This document shows, piece after piece, positions 47,869-56,256 of a stretch of 64,000 nt of DNA. The stretch covers positions 1 to 64,000 of the forward strand of contig CAZYGI010000005.1 of assembly GCA_964647255.1 (NCBI GenBank), in the 5' to 3' direction. Source of the stretch: CAWJEL01 sp964647255. Lineage in GTDB: Bacteria; Chloroflexota; Anaerolineae; CG2-30-64-16. The notes below the pieces were generated by a model. That model had not been told where the DNA came from and made no database searches. It worked only from the letters and a program-made list of their open reading frames with translations. Position numbers and translations under genes: made by a program. Position 1 is the stretch's first letter. Every line of letters begins with the position of its first letter.

Positions 47869-50424
47869 GTGCAAATCACAGTGTCCCCCAAAGAAGCCGC
47901 CGCCCGCATCAAGATCAACAAGCTGCTCGAAGCCGCCGGTTGGCGCTTCTTCCCCGATGGGAACGCGCCCGCCAATATCCGCCTGGAGCCCGCCGTCGCG
48001 CTCAAACCGGCCGATCTCGACGCGCTGGGCGAGAATTTCGAGAAGCCGAGCAAGGGCTTCGTGGATTTCTTGCTGCTCGACGCACGGGGCTTCCCGCTGA
48101 TCGTCCTGGAGGCTAAAGCGGAGGACAAAAACCCGCTGATTGGCAAGGAGCAGGCCCGACGATACGCGCGGTCGCAGAACTGCCGCTTTGTGCTCCTCTC
48201 CAACGGCAACCTGCACTACTTCTGGGATCTCGAACGCGGCAACCCCTATCTGATCACGGCGTTCCCGACCCCTGCGTCGGTCACGGGTTATCAGAAGACC
48301 GTCCCCGACCCCCAGCGCCTCATTGCGGAGATCGTCGAAGCCGACTACATCGTCCGCACCCAGCGCCCCGGCTATGCCGCCGAGGCCGCCTGGAAGAACG
48401 CGGCCGAGCGCCCCGGCTTCATCGAGGCCAACGGGCTGCGCTTCCTGCGCCCCTATCAGGTGAAGGCCGTCGCCGCGCTCCAGCGCGCGGTCAAGGAGGG
48501 CAAGGATCGCTTCCTGTTCGAGATGGCGACAGGCACCGGCAAGACCCTCATCGCGGCGGCGGTCATCAAGCTCTTCCTGCGCACCGGCAACGCGCGGCGG
48601 GTCCTCTTTCTGGTAGATCGCCTGGAGCTTGAAGATCAGGCCAAGAAAGCGCTCAGCAAGGTGCTCGGCAACGACTATCAGGTCGTCATTTACAAAGAGA
48701 ACCGCGACGACTGGCGCCGCGCCGATGTGGTCGTCACCACCGTCCAATCGCTGCTCTTCAACAACAAGTACCAGCAGCTCTTTTCGCCCACCGATTTCGA
48801 CCTGGTGATCTCGGACGAGGCGCACCGCTCCATTGGCGGCAACGCTCGCGCCGTCTTCGACTTCTTCGTCGGCTACAAACTCGGCCTGACCGCGACGCCG
48901 CGCGACTACCTCAAGCGGTTCGATCGGGCCGGCCCAGCCACGCACGACCCGCGCGAGGTCGAGCGCCGGCTGCTGCTGGACACCTATCGCACCTTCGGCT
49001 GCGAAAACAGCCAGCCGACCTTCCGTTACTCGCTGCTCGACGGCGTGCGGGATGGCTTCCTGGTCAACCCGACCGTGGTGGACGCCCGCACCGACATCAC
49101 CACGGCGCTGCTCTCGGCCGATGGGTTTGTGGTCGAATTCCGAGATGAGGAAGGCGACGACCAACGGGAAACGTTCAAGCAGCGCGAGTTCGAGAAGCGC
49201 TTCTTCGCCGACGCCACCAACCAGCTCCTTTGCAAGACTTTCCTGGAAAACGCCCTGCGCGACCCGATCAGCGGCGAGATCGGCAAGTCCATCGTCTTTG
49301 CGGTCAGCCAAAACCACGCGGCCAAGCTGGCGCAGATCCTCAACCAGATGGCCGATCGGATGTTCCCCGGCAAGTACCAGTCCGACTTCGCGGTGCAGGT
49401 CACGTCGCAGATCCCCGACGCCCAGCAGTTTACGATCAACTTCACCAACAACAACCTGCTCGGCTCGGCCAACTTCCTGTCGGCCTACCGGACCAGCAAG
49501 GCGCGCGTCTGCGTGACGGTCGGCATGATGACCACCGGCTACGACTGCCCGGACATCCTGAACCTCGGCCTCTTCCGGCCGATCTTCTCGCCCACCGACT
49601 TCATCCAGATCAAGGGCCGCGGCACGCGCCGGCACAACTTCCTCGAACAGCTTTTCGACGACGGCCTCAAAGATGCCGTCACGCAGCCGCAGAAGACCGC
49701 CTACAAGCTCTTCGACTTCTTCGCCAACTGCGAGTACTTCGAGGAGGGGTACAACTACGACGAGGTGCTGAAGCTGCCCCGGCCCCAGGGCCAGGAGCGC
49801 GGCGAGGACAGCGATGGCACAGGCCCGACGGTGGCCGTCGGCGCCTACGAGCACCTGGGCGCGGACATCCTGGCGACGATCAAGGAAGAGACCATCGGCT
49901 TCGAGGGGATGAAGATTGACCGGATGTTTTTCGAGAAGTTCGAGGACGCGGTGCGCGGGAACGCGGCCATCGCCAGGGAGATCGAGGCGTGCCGCTGGGA
50001 GCGCGCCGTGGACACCGTCAACCGGGAGGTTTTGAACAAGCCGGAGGAGTTCTACACCCTGGACAAACTGCGCAAAGCCGCGGCCGTGGACCGCCGCCTG
50101 ACCCTGCGCGAGATCCTGGAGAAGGTCTTCGGCCTGATCCCGCGCTTCAAATCAAAGGATGAGCTGCTGGAGGAGGAGTTCGGCAAGTTCGTCGCCGACG
50201 CCCGGCCCACCGAGGTCGAGGCGATCCCGGCGATCAAGACCTTCTTCAAGGCCTATGTGACCAGCGATCAGGTGCGCGGCATCATCGAGGCGAAGCAATT
50301 CACCGACCTGGCGACGAACCCGGTCTTTTCCACGCGCGATTTTCGGGCCGTGCCGGCGAAGTACCGCGCGTTGGTGCCGGAGTATGTCAAGGACTACGTC
50401 TCATTGAACCAGTTTGCAGCGTAG
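47869..50424 (+). CDS. hsdR: Type I restriction enzyme R subunit
   Basis: Motor and nuclease subunit of a type I restriction system. The 851-residue protein starts with a PD-(D/E)xK nuclease domain (FVDFLLLDARGFPLIVLEAKAE, residues about 63-84), then the SF2 helicase: Walker A MATGTGKTLIAA (about 221), DEAH box (SDEAHRS), TATP, and QIKGRGTRR motif VI. It is shorter than EcoKI-type HsdR and resembles the DUF3387-free subclass. The start codon is GTG; another GTG four codons later is possible. A four-helix-bundle gene now separates it from the modification gene. Confidence 0.93.
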   Translation: MQITVSPKEAAARIKINKLLEAAGWRFFPDGNAPANIRLEPAVALKPADLDALGENFEKPSKGFVDFLLLDARGFPLIVLEAKAEDKNPLIGKEQARRYARSQNCRFVLLSNGNLHYFWDLERGNPYLITAFPTPASVTGYQKTVPDPQRLIAEIVEADYIVRTQRPGYAAEAAWKNAAERPGFIEANGLRFLRPYQVKAVAALQRAVKEGKDRFLFEMATGTGKTLIAAAVIKLFLRTGNARRVLFLVDRLELEDQAKKALSKVLGNDYQVVIYKENRDDWRRADVVVTTVQSLLFNNKYQQLFSPTDFDLVISDEAHRSIGGNARAVFDFFVGYKLGLTATPRDYLKRFDRAGPATHDPREVERRLLLDTYRTFGCENSQPTFRYSLLDGVRDGFLVNPTVVDARTDITTALLSADGFVVEFRDEEGDDQRETFKQREFEKRFFADATNQLLCKTFLENALRDPISGEIGKSIVFAVSQNHAAKLAQILNQMADRMFPGKYQSDFAVQVTSQIPDAQQFTINFTNNNLLGSANFLSAYRTSKARVCVTVGMMTTGYDCPDILNLGLFRPIFSPTDFIQIKGRGTRRHNFLEQLFDDGLKDAVTQPQKTAYKLFDFFANCEYFEEGYNYDEVLKLPRPQGQERGEDSDGTGPTVAVGAYEHLGADILATIKEETIGFEGMKIDRMFFEKFEDAVRGNAAIAREIEACRWERAVDTVNREVLNKPEEFYTLDKLRKAAAVDRRLTLREILEKVFGLIPRFKSKDELLEEEFGKFVADARPTEVEAIPAIKTFFKAYVTSDQVRGIIEAKQFTDLATNPVFSTRDFRAVPAKYRALVPEYVKDYVSLNQFAA

Positions 50425-50426
50425 GA

Positions 50427-50458
50427 ATTTTAGATTTTCGATTGCGGATTGCGGATTG
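50427..50458. repeat. Left inverted repeat of the four-helix-bundle element
   Basis: TTTTAGATTTTCGATTGCGG followed by ATTGCGGATTG. It is the approximate reverse complement of 50815-50850. It lies between the hsdR stop and the four-helix gene and shows heptamer repetition (ATTGCGG). Confidence 0.7.
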
Positions 50459-50467
50459 GAGGGCGCC

Positions 50468-50851
50468 ATGGATGAGCAGGAATTGAAGACGCGCACCAAA
50501 CAGTTTGGCTTGCGGGTGGTGAACCTGGTCGCCGCGCTGCCGAATACCACAGCGGGACGGGCCATTGGCAACCAGCTCGTGCGCAGCGGAACATCCGTGG
50601 GGGCAAATTACCGCGCAGCATGCCGCAGTCGGTCAAAGGCTGAGTTTATCGCCAAGATCGGCACAGTCGTCGAAGAGGCAGACGAATCGGCGTTCTGGCT
50701 TGAGATGATCGTTGAGGGTGGACTTCTGAAAAACGAACTGGTGGCCCCGCTTCATCAGGAAGCGGAGGAACTGACGGCTATTTTCACCGCGTCTGCCCGC
50801 ACCGCCAAGCAGAACAATCAGCAATCACAAATCGGAAATCGAAAATGCTAG
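50468..50851 (+). CDS. Four-helix-bundle protein (23S rRNA intervening-sequence family)
   Basis: A 127-residue all-helical protein of the S23/IVS family, related to the Avd protein of diversity-generating retroelements. Signatures are RTKQFGLRVVNLVAALP, IGNQLVRSGTSVGANYRAACRSRSKAEFIAKI and EADESAFWLEMI. Members are often carried by small elements with inverted repeats, originally in 23S rRNA genes. Here the gene lies between hsdR and hsdM, flanked by inverted repeats (50427-50458 and 50815-50850). Its last residues (NQQSQIGNRKC) are encoded by the right repeat. It overlaps hsdM by seven bases. Confidence 0.88.
   Translation: MDEQELKTRTKQFGLRVVNLVAALPNTTAGRAIGNQLVRSGTSVGANYRAACRSRSKAEFIAKIGTVVEEADESAFWLEMIVEGGLLKNELVAPLHQEAEELTAIFTASARTAKQNNQQSQIGNRKC
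50815..50850. repeat. Right inverted repeat containing the hsdM start codon
   Basis: CAATCAGCAATCACAAATCG then GAAATCGAAAATGCTA. The ATG of the hsdM-hsdS gene (50845-50847) is inside this repeat, in the segment complementary to TAG-ATTTTCGATT of the left repeat. Confidence 0.7.
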
Positions 50852-53343
50852 ACGCCGACACCCGCCGCCGCATTGACACCGCCCGCGACATCCTCGTGGG
50901 CAAAGTGCCCGACCCCAAGAGCCAGGTCGAGCAGATCACCATCGCGCTGATCTACAAGTTCATGGATGACATGGACGCGGAGAGCGAGGAGTTCGGCGGG
51001 GTGCGCAAGTTCTTCGCCGGGGAGTTCGCGCGCTATGGCTGGGCCAGGCTGATGCACGCCGGGCTGGGCGGCTTCGAGACGCTGAACCTCTACGCCGAGG
51101 CGATCACCAAGATGCCGGAGAACCCCGGCATCCCGCCCCTGTTCCGCAACATCTTCAAGAACGCCTACCTGCCCTACCGCGACCCTGAGACGCTGCGGAT
51201 GTTCCTCAAGGTCATTGACGAGTTCACCTACGACCACAGTGAGCGGCTGGGCGACGCGTTCGAGTATCTGCTGTCGGTACTCGGCTCGCAGGGGGACGCG
51301 GGACAGTTCCGCACCCCGCGCCACATCATTGACTTCATGGTCGCCGTGGTGGACCCGAAGAAGACCGAGACCGTGCTCGATCCGGCCTGCGGCACCGCGG
51401 GGTTCCTGATCTCCTCCTACAAGCACATCCTGCGGGCCAACACCGACGCGGACGGCCACAGCACGCTGACGCCGGATGAAAGGGGCCGCCTGGCGCAGAA
51501 CTTCCACGGCTACGACATCTCGCCCGACATGGTGCGGCTGTCGCTGGTGAACCTCTACCTGCACGGGTTCGCCGACCCGCACATCTTCGAGTACGACACG
51601 CTGACCAGCCAGGAGCGCTGGCACGAGTACGCCGATGTGATCCTCGCCAACCCGCCCTTTATGTCGCCCAAGGGGGGCATCAAGCCGCACAACCGCTTCT
51701 CGGTGCAGAGCAAGCGCAGCGAAGTGCTCTTTGTGGACTACATGGCCGAGCATCTGACGCCCGGCGGCCGCGCCGCCATCATTGTGCCCGAGGGGATCAT
51801 CTTCCAGAGCCAGAACGCATACCGCGACCTGCGGAAGATGCTGGTGGACACGGCCCTGGTCGCCGTGGTTTCGCTGCCGGCCGGGGTGTTCCAGCCCTAT
51901 TCCGGCGTCAAGACCTCGATCCTGATCCTCGACAAGGCGCTGGCGAAGCGGGCGGACGCCGTCGCCTTCTTCAAGGTGGAGAACGACGGCTTCGGCCTGG
52001 GCGCACAGCGCCGCGAGATTGACCGGAACGACCTGCCGCAGGCCCAGGCCGAGATCGGCGAATACCTGCGCCGGCTGCGGACGGGGGAATCGGTGGCCGA
52101 TTTCCGGCCCGCGTTGGGGCTGGTCGTGGAGAAAGCAAAGATCGCGGCGAATGGGGAGTACAATCTGAGCGGGGAACGGTATCGGGAGGGGACGGGCAGC
52201 GTGTCTGCATGGCCGCTGGTTTCAGTCGGGAGTGTTTTCTGTAAATCCGAAGAGTCAGTGTTACCCAAGACACTTCAGAACGCTGTGACCTATATCGGTC
52301 TCGAAAACCTGACACAGCATACGGGTGAGATCATAGGAAATATTGTCGCCGAGAAACCATCCGACATCAAGAGCCTGAAGAATGTTTTTTACCCAGGCGA
52401 CCTTCTATATGGGAAGCTCCGCCCTAACCTGAACAAGGTTTGGGTGGCAGACCGAAAAGGTATCTGCTCAACTGATATTTTCGTGATTCGATCCATTGAA
52501 GGGCAGGCCATCCCCGCTCTTTACGGCTATATCTTCCGTAGCGCGCGCTTCAACGACGCGGTCTTGGTGCAACTCAAGGGCGCGCAACTTCCAAGAATCG
52601 GGTGGTCATCGTTCGCGGAACTCCAAATCCCCCTCCCGCCACTTGACGTCCAGCAGGCGATCGTCGCGGAGATCGAGGGCTACCAGAAAGTCATCAACGG
52701 CGCCCGCGCCGTCCTCGACAACTACCGCCCCCACATCCCCATCCAGCCTGACTGGCCGATGGTGGAGGTGCGAAAAGCCTGCATCGTGAATCCCAAAAAA
52801 TCGGAGCTCGGCGATCTGCCCGGTTCCTTGCAGGTATCGTTTGTCCCAATGTCGGACGTCTCAACGAACGCCATGTTACTTGATGCAAGACAGACGAGGC
52901 GCTTGGATGAAGTGACTTCCAGTTATTCATACTTCAGGGATGGCGATGTGCTCATCGCCAAGGTTACGCCATGCTTCGAAAACGGGAAGGCTGGAGTAGC
53001 GCGCAACTTGGTGAACGGTGTTGGATTCGGCTCAAGTGAGCTTCACGTTTTACGGCCAACGAGGGACGTTCTCTCAGAATGGGTCTTCCTGTTTGTAGCA
53101 ACTCCAGCCTTTAGGGCATCAGCCGTGCCAAAGATGACTGGCACCGGAGGGCTACAGCGCGTTCCTACGGCGGTTATCGAAGCTTACACCATTCCCCTCC
53201 CACCCCTCGCCACCCAGCAAGCCATCGTCGCCGAGATCGAAGCCGAGCAGGCGCTGGTCGCGGCCAACCGCGAGCTGACCGCGCGCTTCGAGCGGAAGAT
53301 CCAGGCGGCCCTGGCGCGGGTTTGGGGGGGAGGTTTGCCGTGA
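50845..53343 (+). CDS. Type I modification methylase fused to specificity subunit (HsdM-HsdS)
   Basis: An 832-residue fusion. Residues 1 to about 450 are an N6-adenine methylase with the helical HsdM N-terminus, the SAM motif DPACGTAGFL (about 180) and catalytic NPPF (about 270). Residues about 455-832 are an HsdS-like part with two target-recognition domains (WPLVSVGSVF and WPMVEVRKAC starts), each ending in a helical spacer (PLPPLDVQQAIVAEIE and PLPPLATQQAIVAEIE). No separate hsdS is present. The recognition domains (about 52200-52650 and 52780-53190) are visibly lower in GC than the methylase, as expected from exchange of specificity modules. Confidence 0.92.
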   Translation: MLDADTRRRIDTARDILVGKVPDPKSQVEQITIALIYKFMDDMDAESEEFGGVRKFFAGEFARYGWARLMHAGLGGFETLNLYAEAITKMPENPGIPPLFRNIFKNAYLPYRDPETLRMFLKVIDEFTYDHSERLGDAFEYLLSVLGSQGDAGQFRTPRHIIDFMVAVVDPKKTETVLDPACGTAGFLISSYKHILRANTDADGHSTLTPDERGRLAQNFHGYDISPDMVRLSLVNLYLHGFADPHIFEYDTLTSQERWHEYADVILANPPFMSPKGGIKPHNRFSVQSKRSEVLFVDYMAEHLTPGGRAAIIVPEGIIFQSQNAYRDLRKMLVDTALVAVVSLPAGVFQPYSGVKTSILILDKALAKRADAVAFFKVENDGFGLGAQRREIDRNDLPQAQAEIGEYLRRLRTGESVADFRPALGLVVEKAKIAANGEYNLSGERYREGTGSVSAWPLVSVGSVFCKSEESVLPKTLQNAVTYIGLENLTQHTGEIIGNIVAEKPSDIKSLKNVFYPGDLLYGKLRPNLNKVWVADRKGICSTDIFVIRSIEGQAIPALYGYIFRSARFNDAVLVQLKGAQLPRIGWSSFAELQIPLPPLDVQQAIVAEIEGYQKVINGARAVLDNYRPHIPIQPDWPMVEVRKACIVNPKKSELGDLPGSLQVSFVPMSDVSTNAMLLDARQTRRLDEVTSSYSYFRDGDVLIAKVTPCFENGKAGVARNLVNGVGFGSSELHVLRPTRDVLSEWVFLFVATPAFRASAVPKMTGTGGLQRVPTAVIEAYTIPLPPLATQQAIVAEIEAEQALVAANRELTARFERKIQAALARVWGGGLP

Positions 53344-53550
53344 ATGGGTTTGCCGTGAATGAGCCGTGAGAGTGAGCCGTCAATGAATTCACGGCCTGGT
53401 ACGGCGAAACCGGCTGAAGCAGGTTGGACATGGGGGCCGCGCAACCCGCTTCAGCGGGTTTGGGATACCAGACGCCGAATTCATTCGACGGCGCATTCGA
53501 CGGCGCTCCGGCGGCGCTTGATTCGGCAGCCCATGAAAAGGAGGGGTGAA
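53344..53550. repeat. REP-like palindromes upstream of the Y1 transposase
   Basis: AAACCGGCTGAAGCAGGTTG (53407-53426) pairs with CAACCCGCTTCAGCGGGTTT (53442-53461), 18 of 20 positions. The right unit is itself a perfect palindrome (AACCCGCT, TC, AGCGGGTT). Ahead of it TGCCGTGAATG and similar short repeats run from 53338. Such REP doublets are the substrates of REP-associated transposases. Confidence 0.7.
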
Positions 53551-54060
53551 ATGCCATTCTGGCGCACATATTACCATCTGGTATGGGCGACAAAGAATCG
53601 TGAACCGTTGATCGCACCGGAAATCGAGCCGCGCCTGTACGCGTATATCGTCCACAAAGCCGCCGAGTTGGGCGCGTTCGTCTACGTCATCAACGGGTGC
53701 ACCGATCACATCCATCTGGTTGTCGCTATTCCGCCTCACGTCTCTGTTTCCGAACTGGTCAAGCACCTCAAAGGCGCCTCCTCCCACGATCTGAATCAAC
53801 AGGGACTTGAAGACCATTTCGCCTGGCAGCGTGGCTATGGTGTCCTGACTCTGGGCCAGCGCCAGAAAGCCGATGCCGAGTTGTATGTGAAACAGCAAAA
53901 AGAGCATCATCGCACAGGCAGTGCCATCCAATGGCTCGAACATTGCGCGGAAACGGACGAGGGACCCGAAGAGCTGTCATCGCCGGCCGCATTTCAACCG
54001 GTGCCAGCGATACGCGAATCACAGTCGGCCTATGATTCTCTCGGTGAACCGGCGTTTTAG
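53551..54060 (+). CDS. REP-associated (IS200-like) Y1 tyrosine transposase
   Basis: A 169-residue HUH-superfamily transposase. The N-terminus MPFWRTYYHLVWATKNREPLI, the metal-binding HUH motif in CTDHIHLVV (about residues 50-58), and the C-terminal tyrosine helix (Y114 region, DAELYVKQQKEHH) fit the RAYT/IS200 TnpA group. The C-terminal extension after residue 125 is longer than in IS200. REP-like palindromes directly upstream support RAYT. AAAGGAGGGG lies ahead of the ATG at 53551; an in-frame reading from 53359 crosses the palindromes and is rejected. Confidence 0.87.
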   Translation: MPFWRTYYHLVWATKNREPLIAPEIEPRLYAYIVHKAAELGAFVYVINGCTDHIHLVVAIPPHVSVSELVKHLKGASSHDLNQQGLEDHFAWQRGYGVLTLGQRQKADAELYVKQQKEHHRTGSAIQWLEHCAETDEGPEELSSPAAFQPVPAIRESQSAYDSLGEPAF

Positions 54061-54093
54061 GCCGCTGAATTTGAGCCTGGGAGGGGACCTGCC

Positions 54094-54780
54094 ATGGGCA
54101 TCACCATCTTCTATCGCGGCGCCCTACGCGACATGGACGACCTGCCGCAACTGACGGCGTCGCTTCAGTTGGCATGCAGCCGGCTTGCATGGCCCTGCCG
54201 GCTCGTGGATGAGCGCGTCTTGGGGACTGGCGAACGCTTCAGGAGCACCGAGGTCGAGTCCGCTGACGGCATCCCCACCCACGCGCTAGAGGTCTACCTC
54301 GAGCCGGTGGACGACCACGTGCGAGGGGCCGTCATCTCGCCGCCCGGCTGCGAGACGCTACATCTCACCTTCAGCCGCACGGGCCGGCTGATTGAGTATG
54401 GCGCGGCGTTCGGCGAAAGCGCACCGGGGCGCTATGGTCTGATCAACGAACACCTCTTCACCAAGACCCAGTTCAGCTCCCCGGAGGTGCACATCCAGGT
54501 CTGCGAACTGCTGCGGATCGTTGAGCCGTTCATGGCCGAGTGGGAGGTAGTGGACGAGGGCGACTACTGGGGAACCTGGGATGAACAGACCCTCCGAGAT
54601 ACATGGGCGCGCTACGACGCCGCACTCTCCGCACTCTCCGATCCGGCGACGATGCAGCAGTTCCTCAAGGACGCAGGGTTGGATATTGAGGTCACTGAGC
54701 CACCGGAGGTGGGCAAGTGGCTGTCGGCCCCGCAGCCGGCCTGGCGCGACGATTGGGGCATCAGCGCCGGGGATAACTGA
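54094..54780 (+). CDS. Hypothetical protein
   Basis: A 228-residue soluble protein starting MGITIFYRGALRDMDDLPQL, a type of opening seen in uncharacterised bacterial proteins. It has LEVYLEPVDDHVRGAVISPPGCETLHLTFSRTGRLI in the middle and an acidic region with repeated W (WGTWDEQTLRDTW). No signal peptide or known catalytic motif. GGGAGGGG lies 12 bases ahead of the ATG. No function is proposed. Confidence 0.7.
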   Translation: MGITIFYRGALRDMDDLPQLTASLQLACSRLAWPCRLVDERVLGTGERFRSTEVESADGIPTHALEVYLEPVDDHVRGAVISPPGCETLHLTFSRTGRLIEYGAAFGESAPGRYGLINEHLFTKTQFSSPEVHIQVCELLRIVEPFMAEWEVVDEGDYWGTWDEQTLRDTWARYDAALSALSDPATMQQFLKDAGLDIEVTEPPEVGKWLSAPQPAWRDDWGISAGDN

Positions 54781-54833
54781 ACCGTCGGTTTTCCGTGCCC
54801 CCAGCGCCGGCTTCCATTTGTCCTGAATGGGAC

Positions 54834-54839
54834 TATAAT
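54834..54839 (+). promoter_or_regulatory. TATAAT element before the P450 gene
   Basis: TATAAT at 54834-54839, 43 bases before the P450 ATG. The -35 is weak. Confidence 0.45.
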
Positions 54840-54882
54840 CAACGATTGAGTGATCGGTCAAGGTTAACCAGGAGAAACTATC

Positions 54883-56256
54883 ATGCCAAAACCCACACCC
54901 CCGTTCGTCTCGGGCGCACTGCCCACGCTAGGGCATGCCCTTGAGTTCCGTGAGGATCGGACCGCGCTGATACGCCGCGGGTTTGAGGAACACGGCAACA
55001 TCTTTGCAATCAAGCTGGCCAACCAGAACGTCGCCATTCTGATCGGCCCGGAGAACCAGAAGGTCTTCTTCATGGAGACCGACAAGGCGCTGGGGATCCA
55101 GGCCCCTTACCGCTTCCTGCGCGCGATGTTCGGTGAGGTGCTCTTCCTGGCGCCGCACGACGTCTATCTGGAGCACCGCACGGTGACGCTGGAGGCGTTC
55201 CGCCGCGAGAAGATGCTGCATTACAGCGACGTGATGCAGGAGGTGGTGCAGCGCTGGCTTGATTCCCTCGGCGAGTCCGGCGAGATCGAGCTGATCAAAG
55301 AGATCACCCACCTGGTGCAGGAGGTGGCCGGCAACTGCTTCCTGGGCCCCGAGGTGCACCGCCAATTGGGCCGCGAGTTCTGGGATCACTACACCGACCT
55401 GGCGGCCGGGCTCGACCCGCTGCTGCCGCCCGACCTGCCGCTGCCCAAGTTCGCCCGCCGCGACCGGGCCAAGGCCGGGCTGCAGGCCGTCATCGGCCCG
55501 GTGATCACCGAGCGCCGCGCCAACCCCGACCGCTACGACGACTTCCTGCAAGACCTGGTCAACAAGCGGATGCCCGACGGCAGCCTGGCCGACGAGGAGC
55601 TGATCGTCAACCTGCTGGTCGGCCTGATGTTCGCCGGCCACGAGACGACCGCGGGGCAGGCCGCCTGGACGCTGATCCTGCTGCTGCAAAACCCGGACAC
55701 CCTGCGGGTGGTGCAGGAGGAGATCGCGCGGGTGGCGCCCTACGGCACGCACATTGACGCCCAGCGTTTAGCGCAGCTCGAGTATATCGGCTGGGCGGTG
55801 CGCGAGGTGGAGCGCATGCGGCCGTCGGTTGACCTGCTGATGCGCACCGTGGAGCAGGATCTGGAGGTCGGCGACTACCTGCTGCCGAAAGGCTGGCTGG
55901 CCCAGGTGGCGCAGGACATCGGTCACAACCTGCCCGGGCTCTTCGAGGATCCGGAGCGCTTCGACCCGCTGCGTTACGCACCCGGCCGTGCCGAGGACCG
56001 GCAGCACCGCTTCGCGCTGATCGGCTTCGGCGGGGGCACCCACAAGTGCATCGGCATGAACTTCGCCAACAACGAGATGACCATCATCACCGCGCTGCTG
56101 TTTGGGCAGTTCGATGTCGAACTGGTGACGAAGCACCCGCAGGTCCACCGCGGGCTGGGCGCCAGCCGGCCGACCGCAACCGTGATCCGTTATCGCCGCA
56201 AGCCCCAGGCTGAGACGCTGTCTGCTGCCGCGACGCAGAGGGAGATTTCGTTATGA
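54883..56256 (+). CDS. Cytochrome P450
   Basis: A 457-residue heme monooxygenase without membrane anchor. Heme ligand C389 in FGGGTHKCIGMNFA, I-helix oxygen-activation motif AGHETTAG, K-helix ExxR in REVERMRP. The N-terminal VSGALPTLGHALEF resembles the start of CYP51-related and other long-chain-substrate P450s. The substrate is not known. It needs O2 and an electron donor. It overlaps the SDR gene by four bases (ATGA), so the two probably act on the same compound. Confidence 0.93.
   Translation: MPKPTPPFVSGALPTLGHALEFREDRTALIRRGFEEHGNIFAIKLANQNVAILIGPENQKVFFMETDKALGIQAPYRFLRAMFGEVLFLAPHDVYLEHRTVTLEAFRREKMLHYSDVMQEVVQRWLDSLGESGEIELIKEITHLVQEVAGNCFLGPEVHRQLGREFWDHYTDLAAGLDPLLPPDLPLPKFARRDRAKAGLQAVIGPVITERRANPDRYDDFLQDLVNKRMPDGSLADEELIVNLLVGLMFAGHETTAGQAAWTLILLLQNPDTLRVVQEEIARVAPYGTHIDAQRLAQLEYIGWAVREVERMRPSVDLLMRTVEQDLEVGDYLLPKGWLAQVAQDIGHNLPGLFEDPERFDPLRYAPGRAEDRQHRFALIGFGGGTHKCIGMNFANNEMTIITALLFGQFDVELVTKHPQVHRGLGASRPTATVIRYRRKPQAETLSAAATQREISL

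Noticed and set aside
47791..49854. Long minus-strand open frame (687 codons) opposite hsdR
   Set aside because: Shadow of hsdR codon bias; no start signal, no recognisable domain.
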